From assembly GCF_035013165.1 (NCBI RefSeq), contig NZ_JAYGJQ010000003.1, positions 1 to 64,000 on the forward strand: a stretch of DNA of 64,000 nt. The letters are read 5' to 3'. The notes beneath the pieces were generated by a model. It saw nothing but the letters and a program-made list of their open reading frames with translations, made no database searches and was not told the DNA's origin. This DNA comes from Bacteriovorax sp. PP10 (GTDB taxonomy: Bacteria; Bdellovibrionota; Bacteriovoracia; Bacteriovoracales; Bacteriovoracaceae). This document shows, piece after piece, positions 45,017 to 54,465 of this stretch. A program made the translations under genes and the position numbers. Each line of letters begins with the position of its first letter. Position 1 is the first letter of the stretch.

Positions 45017-45670
45017 TTAAAAAGATTGAAGAACGTACTGGTTTACTGACTTGAAAGAGTTACAGTATGTTGAAACACCAAGAGCAAGTCTCGCCATACA
45101 GTCTTTGTAAGCATCTAAAGTCATCACGTTTTTACCGTACATTGGGTAGTAGTAGTAAGTGTCTTTAAAGAACATAACGTTGTTAATTAAAGCGCTAGAG
45201 TACTGCGTGTATTTTACGAAAGTAATTTTCTTAACAGATTTTGGATCTGTAAAAGTTCCGCACATTGGGTTACCAACGTAGATTGAATTCGATCCACTTG
45301 TTGTGTGTGGAATGAAGCAAATACTTACGTCACCGTTAGCTCCGACTGGTGGAGTTTTAAATTGAGCGTAGAAAACAGTTTTATCTGTGCTACTTTGGCA
45401 AAGTGTATATGATCCAAGATGTGCACTTGTCGTAGCAAATCCGTTGATCCCATCAGTTGAAAATTTACAGTGAGTAGCGTCTGCTGGAATGTTTGAAGGT
45501 GTCGTCGTTGTGGTGTCCGGAATAGTATTTCCAGTACCAAAGTCAGTTCCATTTCCACTCGTCAGACCGTTACCGTTAGAGCTTGAACTTATCATTGAAC
45601 GTTGTGATCTCGGAGAGTCACATGCAGTAGTGATCATTAAGAGTGCCATAAGAGCTATTAGTTTTTTCAT
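45017..45670 (-). CDS. Putative lipoprotein with Ser/Thr-rich linker
   Basis: 217 residues from the ATG at 45670 with GGGT six bases upstream; a GTG four codons before is also in frame. N-terminus KKLIALMALLMITTAC is a lipoprotein signal with a suboptimal box (TTAC), cysteine about 17. A Ser/Gly/Thr/Asn-rich linker (about 20-55) precedes a compact domain with several cysteines (HCKFSTDG, YTLCQSS, VSICF, PMCGTF, DCMARL). Probably a cell-surface or periplasmic anchor. Unknown function. Confidence 0.75.
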   Translation of the reverse strand: MKKLIALMALLMITTACDSPRSQRSMISSSSNGNGLTSGNGTDFGTGNTIPDTTTTTPSNIPADATHCKFSTDGINGFATTSAHLGSYTLCQSSTDKTVFYAQFKTPPVGANGDVSICFIPHTTSGSNSIYVGNPMCGTFTDPKSVKKITFVKYTQYSSALINNVMFFKDTYYYYPMYGKNVMTLDAYKDCMARLALGVSTYCNSFKSVNQYVLQSF

Positions 45671-45777
45671 AATTTTACCCACCTTTTCTCAAGGTTCGCC
45701 TATTTGTACACCTGTCTTTTCGGATCATTATTTCAAATAGTTTAGCAAAAAATGCAGATTTACTGATCCCAGGACCT

Positions 45778-45804
45778 TAACTTATATTCCCAATGGGCCG
45801 ATAA
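45778..45804 (+). promoter_or_regulatory. Sigma-28 (FliA)-like promoter
   Basis: TAACTTAT (45778-45785), exactly 11 bases, then GCCGATAA (45797-45804), which equals the FliA -10 consensus. The -35 matches five of eight. The ATG is only six bases past the -10, so a start on or near the ATG would give a leaderless message. Confidence 0.5.
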
Positions 45805-45810
45805 GCTTTT

Positions 45811-47079
45811 ATGTTAAGAAAGTTTGTTTACTTGATCATTACCCTCGCACTCATTATAGGGGCCGGGTTTCTCGTTGTGATAGCTCCATATCACATCTAT
45901 ACCTTAACCCTTACTGAAGGGGTGAACACTCGTTTCCTGCAAATGGACCCGACTAAATCGGTTTTCTATGATGGTAAAATTGTCGATATAAAAAGGCCTA
46001 GCAGAATGGATGATGAAGGCCTTTATAAGACATTTCATTTTTATCATTTTGAACTGCCGATGCCGATGAACCATTTATTGTTTTCACTTATCCCAACCAT
46101 CAAAATTGAATCGAGTGGCCCGCGTTTGGGTGCACGTTTTCAAAACGGTAAAAATGCTGAGCTCTTTAGTTTTATGCTGGAGAAGACTTATAAATTAGAA
46201 ACCACTTCCGGTGATCAGAAACTTTTTATTCTGCCGATTTTTAAAAATTATATTTCAAGAAAATCCGGTGATGAAATCTGGGGTGATTTATTTCAAAAGC
46301 AACTTTCTCTTCCTTCAAATGAAGGCGAGAGCTTTTTTGAATCGCTTAAGACTCTTCGTAAAGTGAGTTACAAAGACCTGGTTTATAATCTTTATATTCT
46401 TTATAACCGCCGTTATGTTTTACCGAGCAACACTCAGGGATTTTCTTATTACAAAGAAAAAAACATGGGGATAGTAAAACTGCCAAGTGATGACCCAAAG
46501 ATTTTAGTTGAAAGACTTTATATTACTCATGAAGGTCTGGTTTACCCTTTAGTGATCAGAACTCGGGCGTCAGATATTTCGGCCATGAATTTCAGGGCCA
46601 AGTTTATCAGAGAGATTCAATATAAGTCGACCAGCACAGACTCTGCGATCTCAATTTACGCCAGTTATAAGCAAATTCCTTATGGGCAGCGTATTGATCA
46701 GCAAGGGATGACATATCTTTATTCAGCGTGGTCTCACGACCCTGAGAATAAGGATTACATCCGAGTGATTATTCTCTTTTTAGAGCGTGGTAAATTAAAC
46801 TTAAAATACCTGAAGCCTTTTTACGAATACGCTTACAAAAAATTTGGATCGAGCTTGTCGACGGCCAGCGGTTTTCTAAGTGAAACACCGGCCGAAACAT
46901 TAAAGCGAAGAATTTCTGAGGATCTTGAAGCGGAAGTTAAAAAAGAGACCGAGAGAAAAGCGGCCAATTTCGAAGGGCAGTTTGGCTCTCCGGAAGATAA
47001 GATTAAATTCAATCTGCAAAAGGCCAAAGACAATAAGATTAATTCAGACGATAAAGAGAAAGCTCTCTCGATCGAATAA
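45811..47079 (+). CDS. Membrane-anchored protein of unknown function
   Basis: 422 residues. One hydrophobic segment at 5-27 (uncleaved anchor or signal), then a large domain of mixed structure with Tyr-rich parts (YKTFHFYHFELP, YNLYILYNRRYV), and a Glu/Lys-rich helical C-terminus from about 355. No Shine-Dalgarno sequence precedes the ATG; a sigma-28-like promoter does, almost on the start codon. If expressed with flagellar genes it may be an envelope or motility protein. No family recognised. Confidence 0.75.
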   Translation: MLRKFVYLIITLALIIGAGFLVVIAPYHIYTLTLTEGVNTRFLQMDPTKSVFYDGKIVDIKRPSRMDDEGLYKTFHFYHFELPMPMNHLLFSLIPTIKIESSGPRLGARFQNGKNAELFSFMLEKTYKLETTSGDQKLFILPIFKNYISRKSGDEIWGDLFQKQLSLPSNEGESFFESLKTLRKVSYKDLVYNLYILYNRRYVLPSNTQGFSYYKEKNMGIVKLPSDDPKILVERLYITHEGLVYPLVIRTRASDISAMNFRAKFIREIQYKSTSTDSAISIYASYKQIPYGQRIDQQGMTYLYSAWSHDPENKDYIRVIILFLERGKLNLKYLKPFYEYAYKKFGSSLSTASGFLSETPAETLKRRISEDLEAEVKKETERKAANFEGQFGSPEDKIKFNLQKAKDNKINSDDKEKALSIE

Positions 47080-48021
47080 TTATCTAAATTCCATTCCAAC
47101 ACCAATAAAGACCTGAGCACTAGTGATGCTTTTTATTCCATCAATCTCGTTATCGTTTAAATCTTTTAGTACTTCCAGATTGCTGACAGAGTATTTACGA
47201 AGACCAACTCCACCAAAGACATGGTATTTTGCTTGAGGGAAAAACATGATACGAGCGTTGAGCTGAGGACCCCAGACAAATCCCGACGGTTCATTTTCAT
47301 AGTTATTGGCAATGTCGAATTCTGTATTCACGGATAAATCCAGCGAGCCATAAACATCGATAAAGAATAATGGATTTCTAATAGGCGTGAATCCGAAAAC
47401 CGGACCGAACATAAAATAATTAAACTTCATGTCTGCCGTTGAAACTCCACTGTAGTCAAAGTTAGCGCCCCAAAAAAAGCGTGACTGAGGCTTGCGGTGA
47501 ATGAATTGAAATTGGAATCCGCTGAAATTTGTAACTTCAGCATCCTGAATATTAACAAATGCATTTTTAACTTCGTCGCCAGCTCCATAAGTATGAAGGC
47601 TGAAAAAAACCGAGTTGTTTTCCGAAAGACGCTCTTCAGGCTTTTGAATGGTGATATCAAAATTGTGCTCTCTCGGGGCCCCACGTCTGGCATTGTACTC
47701 TTCATCGGCCGTGTCTTCGTAACGGATATCTTTGATTTCGATAAAGGCCAGGCGACCGTATATCACTGTCGGTACCAGGTCTCTGTTCATTCTTCTCGGG
47801 TTTCCAACAACAATTGCTTTGCCGTTAGCTATATACCCAAGTGGAGACAACATGTTTTCATCAGCATAAACCACTGCTTTTGGGCTTATAATCCTTGCAG
47901 TATAAGTCTTGCCGGCCAGATTCACTTTGCCGTATTCATTTATAACGGAATTGTCGGCCGCCATAGTGACGAATGATGAAAGAAGTCCTAATATGACCAG
48001 TATATTTTTAATTTTTCGCAT
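47080..48021 (-). CDS. Exported protein with SH3-like part and outer-membrane barrel-like part
   Basis: About 313 residues starting at the ATG 48021; longer readings to 48078 put residues before the signal peptide. Signal peptide ends at TMA-A (about 20). A first part (about 40-100) looks like an SH3b-type domain (VVYADENMLSPLGYIANGKAIVV). The second half consists of amphipathic strands ending in the last-strand signature AQVFIGVGMEFR, as in small outer-membrane barrels. Its 3' end meets the gene at 45811 tail to tail with no gap, and its start is 24 bases from gsk, divergent. Confidence 0.72.
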   Translation of the reverse strand: MRKIKNILVILGLLSSFVTMAADNSVINEYGKVNLAGKTYTARIISPKAVVYADENMLSPLGYIANGKAIVVGNPRRMNRDLVPTVIYGRLAFIEIKDIRYEDTADEEYNARRGAPREHNFDITIQKPEERLSENNSVFFSLHTYGAGDEVKNAFVNIQDAEVTNFSGFQFQFIHRKPQSRFFWGANFDYSGVSTADMKFNYFMFGPVFGFTPIRNPLFFIDVYGSLDLSVNTEFDIANNYENEPSGFVWGPQLNARIMFFPQAKYHVFGGVGLRKYSVSNLEVLKDLNDNEIDGIKSITSAQVFIGVGMEFR

Positions 48022-48045
48022 TAAATAAATTGTAAGGGGTATTCC

Positions 48046-49344
48046 TTGAAATTTCCAGGCAAAAGAAAAACGAAACATTACTTCCCAGTCACTGATTCAG
48101 GTCGTATTCCTTTCGATCCGGATTTCTCAGAAAGAGGCTCAGTTTATATCGTTGGTCTGGATCAATTGATCGTTGATATCGAAGCTAACGTCACTTTCGA
48201 GTTCCTGGATAAATATAAAATCGCTAAAGGCGAGTCGATGGTCCTGGACGACGCAATAGTTGAAGAAATTTATCGAGAATTAAAAATCGAGAAGGCCATT
48301 GTTGGAGAGTATGCTGGTGGGGCCATTGGGAATACACTTCATAACTTCAGTGTTCTATCAGACTCTCGCTCAGTGGCTCTTGGTGCTATTTCAAAAAACA
48401 TTTCTGTAGGTGACTACGCTTTCAAATATATCTGTACTACAAATTCATTCGTCGATTTCTCTTTTTTAAAACCAGTTGAAGGGCCGATGGGAAGAGCACT
48501 TTGCCTTCTGACTCCTGATCGTGAAAGATCGTTTTTAATTGGTAAAGGGATCATGAATGAGTTGTCTCCAGACTACATTCCAGAAGAAGTGATCAAGTCA
48601 TCATCGCTTGTCTTAGTTTCTGCATATTCACTTCGTGATGAAAACTCTTCGATGTATAAAGCAAACTTAAAAGCTTGTGAGTACGCTAAGAAATACAATG
48701 TGCCAGTGGTTTTATCATTGGGAACAAGTTCACTTATTTCATCTAAGAGAGAATTCTTCATCGACTTCATTAAAGAAAATGTTTCATTGTGTGCGATGAA
48801 CGAAGAAGAAGCTCAGGCACTTGTTGGAGAGACTGATCCATTACTAGCTTGTGAAAAAGTTCTTGAATACACAGACATGGTTTTATTAACTGTAGGCCCT
48901 CGTGGTTTATATGTTGCTGCTTACTCTGATGAAGACTTTAAACGTGAGACGAAAGATTTAATTCACTCGAAATCACTTCCTGAATACAACAAGTATGAAT
49001 ACTCGCGTGCGATTTTAAAAGCAGATGCGAAAGCACCTTTTAAAATTTACACTCACATTAATCCTTATATGGGTGGACCAGGGTTAATTAAAAATACGAA
49101 TGGTGCAGGGGATGCTGCTTTGTCGGCGCTGTTGCATGATATCGCTTCGAATACTTATCACCGTCAGGTGAGTCCTAATTCGCCTAAGCATAACACTCGT
49201 TACTTAACGTATTCGTCGATTCATCAGGTGAGTAAGTATTGTAATAGAGCGAGCTTTGAGGTTTTAAAGCAGAATTCACCGAGGCTGATTAAGGGCCTTC
49301 CGAATCGTGAAGAGAGTTTGGAAGATGCTTACTGGGATAAGTAA
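48046..49344 (+). CDS. gsk: Inosine-guanosine kinase
   Basis: 432 residues, PfkB/ribokinase family, closely following E. coli Gsk along its whole length: MKFPGKRKTKHYFPV at the start, AGGAIGNTLHNFSVL, YAKKYNVPVVLSLGTSS, the catalytic NTNGAGDAALSALLHD, and LIKGLPNREESLEDAYWD at the end. It phosphorylates guanosine and inosine to GMP and IMP, a purine salvage step. The start is TTG with AGGGG seven bases upstream. It lies head to head with the exported barrel gene and tail to tail with pyrF (one base apart). Confidence 0.95.
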   Translation: MKFPGKRKTKHYFPVTDSGRIPFDPDFSERGSVYIVGLDQLIVDIEANVTFEFLDKYKIAKGESMVLDDAIVEEIYRELKIEKAIVGEYAGGAIGNTLHNFSVLSDSRSVALGAISKNISVGDYAFKYICTTNSFVDFSFLKPVEGPMGRALCLLTPDRERSFLIGKGIMNELSPDYIPEEVIKSSSLVLVSAYSLRDENSSMYKANLKACEYAKKYNVPVVLSLGTSSLISSKREFFIDFIKENVSLCAMNEEEAQALVGETDPLLACEKVLEYTDMVLLTVGPRGLYVAAYSDEDFKRETKDLIHSKSLPEYNKYEYSRAILKADAKAPFKIYTHINPYMGGPGLIKNTNGAGDAALSALLHDIASNTYHRQVSPNSPKHNTRYLTYSSIHQVSKYCNRASFEVLKQNSPRLIKGLPNREESLEDAYWDK

Positions 49345-49345
49345 T

Positions 49346-50041
49346 TTATTCTTGAAGTGATTTTATTCGTTCACTAAAACGATCTGTTTTAGTGAGCGAG
49401 CGTCCCATGACCAAATAGTCTGAACCTTCATCAAACGCCTGCTCAGGATCCATCACTCTTTTTTGATCTTGGACTACATTCGAATCAATCTCATCTCTAA
49501 AACGAATTCCTGGTGTAACTGAAAGCAAATTCGGAAAATGCTTTTTCAGTAGCGAAACTTCCAGCGGAGAAGAGACAACTCCATCAATCCCAGAAATTGA
49601 GGCCACTTTAAACAATCTCAAGAAAGCTTCATCAGTATCTTCAATTCCAAATAGATCTTCTAAGTCTGTTGTTTCAAGGCTCGTTAAAAAACTCACTCCT
49701 AATAATTTACAATCAGGAATGCTCACTCTTGCTTCCGCGACAGCTGCTTTCAACATCGCCTCACCACCACTCAAGTGAACAGTTAAAAAATCTATCGGCA
49801 ATCCCTTCAAAGAAGAAATCGCCTTAGCCACCGTCACCGGAATATCATGAAGCTTTAAATCCAGAAAAATCTTTTTCTTATAATCATTGTGAATACGATG
49901 AACTAATTCCGGCCCATGTTTTACAAAGAGCTCTAATCCAATTTTTACAAATGGGAGAGTGTTATCTTTTTGTTTTAAAAAGACATCAATCTCTTCAATA
50001 GACATTTGATCAAGGGCCACAATAATTCTATCTAAGCTCAT
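49346..50041 (-). CDS. pyrF: Orotidine 5'-phosphate decarboxylase
   Basis: 231 residues. The decarboxylase signature FLDLKLHDIPVTVAKA (catalytic Lys-Asp-Lys with D of HDIP) is clear, along with TPGIRF and YLVMGRSLT near the C-terminus. Converts OMP to UMP, the last step of UMP synthesis. The ATG overlaps the carAB stop (TAATG), so the two are translationally coupled. It is the last gene of pyrB-carAB-pyrF. Confidence 0.96.
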   Translation of the reverse strand: MSLDRIIVALDQMSIEEIDVFLKQKDNTLPFVKIGLELFVKHGPELVHRIHNDYKKKIFLDLKLHDIPVTVAKAISSLKGLPIDFLTVHLSGGEAMLKAAVAEARVSIPDCKLLGVSFLTSLETTDLEDLFGIEDTDEAFLRLFKVASISGIDGVVSSPLEVSLLKKHFPNLLSVTPGIRFRDEIDSNVVQDQKRVMDPEQAFDEGSDYLVMGRSLTKTDRFSERIKSLQE

Positions 50042-53000
50042 TAGTGTTTCATTTCCTGTAGTGCAAGAGGGATGATTTCCATATCGTTCGTTCCAATCAA
50101 TGCTTCAACCACGGCCTTGATATTCTCAGGGCGAGTAAAACATGGGATCGCGTATTGGATAGCAGAGTTTCTAATATGCTCTCCATCATTTTGCGACTGC
50201 CCTTGGTTTTGTGGAGTATTGAAAACCATTTTCATATTTTCATCTTTTAAGGCCTCAAGAATCGTTAACCCTTCTTCATCAAGTTTGTTAACCAGTTCAC
50301 AAGGAATCCCTTGTTTTTTAATATAGTCACAAGTTCCAGATGTCGCGATAAACTTAAACCCAATTCTATGAAGGGACTTCAAGTATGGAAGAATCATTTC
50401 TTTCGTTTGGTCTGCAAGACTTAAAAGGATTTTTCCTTTCTTTGAAATATTCGGGTAGTTCCCTTGATAAGATTTTAAAATGGCCGCTTCTTTATCGCGG
50501 TCAATTCCCATCGTCTCACCAGTCGATCTCATTTTAGGCCCGAGTAAAATATTGTCCTGAATGAATCTGTCGAATGGGAAAGTCGATTGTTTTACCGAGA
50601 AGTAACCGGTAATTGGTTGCTCAAGGGCATCGATCTTATCTCCAAGCATCGCATCTGTGGCAATCTTTGGAAGAGAAATATTATAGGCCTTACTTAAGAA
50701 CGGAAGAGTTCTCGATCCTCTTGGATTAGCTTCGATACAATAAATTTTTCCGTCTTTGATCGCGTACTGGAAGTTAATCGGTCCCACGATTCCCAATTCA
50801 TTAGCTAGAGCAAATGAAATAGATTTTAGCTCATTAAAATTTTTCTGAGTTAAAACAACAGGAGGAGTGATCATTCCCGAGTCACCTGAGTGGACTCCGG
50901 CAAATTCGATATGCTCACAAACCGTAAAACAGAAGTTTCCAAATTGATCGCGGACTAAATCCACATCGTATTCAATTGCGTTTTCAAGATAGTTTTCAAC
51001 CTGGAAAACTGTATTTGAGTTTTGCAGCTGATCTTTAAAAGCTTGTGGCAATTGGTTTAAGTCATCGTGTCCGTAGAAAATGTACATCGATTCACCACCG
51101 ATAACATAACTTGGTCTGATGATAACAGGAAAGCCGATATCAACCATGGCATTCACTAATTCTTTGTGACCTGAAACTTCTCTTGCTTGAGTTTGAGATA
51201 ATTGAGTTTTTCTTGTGATCTCGCTGAAGAGTTTTCTATCTTCAGTTAACTCTAAAACATTCCAAGTAGGTCCAAGGAAATTAATTTTGAAGAAGTCCTG
51301 ACGGAAACTTCTTTCTAGATGCTCTCTTAATTGAATCCCTGTTTGACCTGAGAAAGAAGCGATAACACCAAAAGGTTTTTCGTTAATTAAGATATCGAAT
51401 AAATCTTCAGAGTATAGTGGCGATAAATAAAGTCTGTTCGAGCTATCATAGTCAGTTGAAACCGTTTCAGGGTTTGAATTGATCATGATGGACTGAATAC
51501 CTTTTTCTTTTAGTCTCTCGCAAGATTTTACACAAGAGTAGTCGAACTCAATTCCCTGGCCGATTCTATTTGGGCCTGATCCTAAAATCGCTACTGATTT
51601 CCCTTTTAGAGAAAGAGATTCAGCTTCGTTTTCTTCCGCATAAGTAGAGTAGAAGTAAGGAGTTTCAACTGGGAATTCTCCCGAGCAAGTATCAACGGCT
51701 TTATAAACTGGGAAGATGTTGTGCTTGAAGCGGTACTCTAAAATTTCTTTTTGAGATCTGTTCATCATGAAAGCTAGATGCTTATCAGAGAATCCAAGTT
51801 TTTTGTAATCAACAAATTCTTCGCGCTCCATGTTCATGTCTTTATGAGCATGAGAAGTAGCAACGTCGTGTTTTAATTTCTTTTCAGCTTCAACTAGTAA
51901 AATCATCTGGTCGATAAACCAGTGAGTGATTTTTGTAATGTCGAAGATCTCTTGTTTTGTCATTCCGAAGCGAAGAGCTTCAAGAACTGTTAGCAGAGAG
52001 AGTTCATTGGCCGTGCTTAGTCTCTTTACCAGATACTCGCGGTTTAATTCAACCGGTGCATTTTTTAATTGTGATAATGATGGAACTTCAAGTCCCATTT
52101 CCAGAGCGCGTAGTGCTTTTAAGAAAGCTTCATTAAAACTTCCACCAAGAGCTAAAACTTCTCCAACTGATCTCATCTGAGGTCCAAGAGTTTGAGAAGA
52201 ACTTGGGAATTTATTGAAAGGGAATATTGGAATTTTTAAAGCAACGTAGTCCAGTGTTGGCTCGAATGCTACGGGAGATGCTTTCGTAATATCGTTTAAA
52301 ATTTCTGAAAGAGTGTATCCAATAGAAAGAAGAGCTGAGATTTTCGCAATCGGGTAGCCGGTTGCTTTTGAAGCAAGGGCAGACGATCTTGAAACACGTG
52401 GGTTCATTTCAATAACAGTAATGTCATCTTCATTGTCTGGATTGATGGCGAACTGAACATTTGCTCCACCAGCGACAACTCCCATATGTTTGGCAATTGT
52501 CAGAGTCATTGTACGAAGCTGTTGCATACAACGATCACTGATCGTCATTGCTGGAGCAACCGTAATTGAATCTCCCGTATGCACACCACAAGGATCGACG
52601 TTTTCAATCGAACAGATGATGACACCGTTACGTTCACAGTCGACCATGACTTCAAGTTCAATCTCTTTTTGGCCAACAAGGGATTTCTCCATTGTTACCG
52701 GAAATTTGATATCTGAAGTAAAAACTTCTTTTAATTCTTTTGTATTATAAACAAGGGCCGCACCTTTTCCACCAAGAGCGAAATCGCGTCTGATGATAAG
52801 AGGGAATTCTACAAGATCTGTGGCCATTTTTAGAGCTTCAGCTTCGCTATTAGCTGTAAAACGTTTGCCTGTCTGGTATCCAAGCTTATCTAGTTCTTTT
52901 GCAAAAAGAGCACGGTCTTCAGTCTTTTTAATTGTATCAACGTTTGCTCCAAGTAGAGCTACGTTGTGTTCTTTTAAGAAGTTCTCTTCTTCTAGTTCAA

Positions 53001-54465
53001 CACAAAGGTTAAGTGCAGTCTGCCCACCCATTGTTGATAAAACGGCATCGACTTTTTCTTTAATGATGATTTTTTTAATGGTCTCTTTAGTGATGGGCTC
53101 AATATAAGTGCGCGTACACATTTCAGGGTCAGTCATAATTGTCGCTGGGTTTGAATTCAGCAGGACAACATCAATTCCTTCTTCCTTAAGAGATTTTAGT
53201 GCTTGAGTTCCAGAGTAGTCGAACTCAGAGGCCTGACCAATTTTAATTGGGCCTGAGCCGATCAGAAGGATTCTCTTATAAGGAGTTTCTTTCTTAAGAC
53301 GGTTTGAAAGTTTATTGAATGGGAAAAGTTTTTTTGTATCAATTGGAGCATGACTCTTTGATTTTAAAAACTCACGCACTTCCAGAAAGAATTCATGAGC
53401 ATCATGAGGCCCTGGATTTGCTTCAGGGTGAAACTGCACTGATTTTAAAAAGTGATCAGAACTTGCGATCCCTTCAATCGAGTCATCGAATAAAGATGTG
53501 TGTTGAACGAAAAGCTCTTTTTTAAGAGAGTTCTCTACACGCATTTGGTGAAATGATTCTGTATCAATCGCATAACCATGGTTTTGAGACGTGATCACAA
53601 TTTTATTAGTGATATGGTCGATAACCGGATGGTTGGCACCACGTTGTCCAAAAGGAAGTTTTAGGATTTTTATTCCTAAAGCTAAAGCAATCAGCTGGTG
53701 ACCTAAGCAGATCGCGCGAACTGGAATGTTCAGAGTTAAAATATCTTTTACAACGGCAATTTCTTGCGTGAAGTTTCTTGGATCTCCAGGACCATTCGAT
53801 AAGAAAATCAGTCTTGGATTATATTTTTTAATTGTATCGACAGTGGCATTGTGGGGAAGACTCACTAGTGGAACTTTTAGATCCATTAACTGAGTGATGA
53901 TCGCTTCTTTAATCCCGTAGTTCATAAGAACGATTGGGTTTTCACCCGGGATATGAACGATGGCATCTTTTTGAGAAACTAGTGGAAGATCATCTGTTAG
54001 AAGACGAGCTTTATTGAAAGCTTCTTTATTCGGAGTTGTCGCACTAAATGTTAGAACAGATTTATGTGATGATGATTTTTTACTGGTTAAGTAACGAACC
54101 AGCTTTCTTGTATCCGCACCTGAAAAAAGTGGGATATCAATATTGTCTAAGAAGTCGTTGTGTGAAAAATTTCTGGCGATGAGGCAAGTCGCATGTGATT
54201 TTTTCGACTGCATGATTCTCTCATCTACAGCGTAATTTCCGATGTGAGCGTTGGTGAAGATAATATGCTGACCGAGAAAGGAAGGGTCAGTCATTGTTTC
54301 CTGATAACCGCTCATTCCTGTGGTGAAAGCTGCCTCTCCCCAAATTCCTGTTGTTAGTTCGGCATCAGTTTCATCTCTATTCACGTAACCTTTAAAAGAC
54401 GTCCCGTCCTCAAAGTGAAGATAGGCCTTCGATTTTTTTAGTTTGAGATTAAAACTTCTCTCCAT
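50041..54465 (-). CDS. carAB: Fused carbamoyl-phosphate synthase (CarA-CarB in one chain)
   Basis: 1474 residues. The first 370 form the glutamine-dependent small chain: the nucleophile C253 in AICLGHQLIALALG and H346/E348 in QFHPEANPGPHDA. After a linker of about 30 residues (LFPFNKLSNRLKKETP) the full large chain follows from about 396: two ATP-grasp halves (GSGPIKIGQASEFDYSG and GSGPNRIGQGIEFDYS) and a C-terminal MGS-type regulatory domain. It makes carbamoyl phosphate from glutamine, bicarbonate and two ATP for pyrimidine and arginine synthesis. Bacteria usually have separate carA and carB; this fused order is the eukaryotic CPSase II layout. Start ATG 54465 overlaps pyrB by 17 bases. Confidence 0.95.
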   Translation of the reverse strand: MERSFNLKLKKSKAYLHFEDGTSFKGYVNRDETDAELTTGIWGEAAFTTGMSGYQETMTDPSFLGQHIIFTNAHIGNYAVDERIMQSKKSHATCLIARNFSHNDFLDNIDIPLFSGADTRKLVRYLTSKKSSSHKSVLTFSATTPNKEAFNKARLLTDDLPLVSQKDAIVHIPGENPIVLMNYGIKEAIITQLMDLKVPLVSLPHNATVDTIKKYNPRLIFLSNGPGDPRNFTQEIAVVKDILTLNIPVRAICLGHQLIALALGIKILKLPFGQRGANHPVIDHITNKIVITSQNHGYAIDTESFHQMRVENSLKKELFVQHTSLFDDSIEGIASSDHFLKSVQFHPEANPGPHDAHEFFLEVREFLKSKSHAPIDTKKLFPFNKLSNRLKKETPYKRILLIGSGPIKIGQASEFDYSGTQALKSLKEEGIDVVLLNSNPATIMTDPEMCTRTYIEPITKETIKKIIIKEKVDAVLSTMGGQTALNLCVELEEENFLKEHNVALLGANVDTIKKTEDRALFAKELDKLGYQTGKRFTANSEAEALKMATDLVEFPLIIRRDFALGGKGAALVYNTKELKEVFTSDIKFPVTMEKSLVGQKEIELEVMVDCERNGVIICSIENVDPCGVHTGDSITVAPAMTISDRCMQQLRTMTLTIAKHMGVVAGGANVQFAINPDNEDDITVIEMNPRVSRSSALASKATGYPIAKISALLSIGYTLSEILNDITKASPVAFEPTLDYVALKIPIFPFNKFPSSSQTLGPQMRSVGEVLALGGSFNEAFLKALRALEMGLEVPSLSQLKNAPVELNREYLVKRLSTANELSLLTVLEALRFGMTKQEIFDITKITHWFIDQMILLVEAEKKLKHDVATSHAHKDMNMEREEFVDYKKLGFSDKHLAFMMNRSQKEILEYRFKHNIFPVYKAVDTCSGEFPVETPYFYSTYAEENEAESLSLKGKSVAILGSGPNRIGQGIEFDYSCVKSCERLKEKGIQSIMINSNPETVSTDYDSSNRLYLSPLYSEDLFDILINEKPFGVIASFSGQTGIQLREHLERSFRQDFFKINFLGPTWNVLELTEDRKLFSEITRKTQLSQTQAREVSGHKELVNAMVDIGFPVIIRPSYVIGGESMYIFYGHDDLNQLPQAFKDQLQNSNTVFQVENYLENAIEYDVDLVRDQFGNFCFTVCEHIEFAGVHSGDSGMITPPVVLTQKNFNELKSISFALANELGIVGPINFQYAIKDGKIYCIEANPRGSRTLPFLSKAYNISLPKIATDAMLGDKIDALEQPITGYFSVKQSTFPFDRFIQDNILLGPKMRSTGETMGIDRDKEAAILKSYQGNYPNISKKGKILLSLADQTKEMILPYLKSLHRIGFKFIATSGTCDYIKKQGIPCELVNKLDEEGLTILEALKDENMKMVFNTPQNQGQSQNDGEHIRNSAIQYAIPCFTRPENIKAVVEALIGTNDMEIIPLALQEMKH

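Noticed and set aside
48573-48770. Minus-strand open frame inside gsk.
   Set aside because: Shadow of a gene with full-length family similarity.
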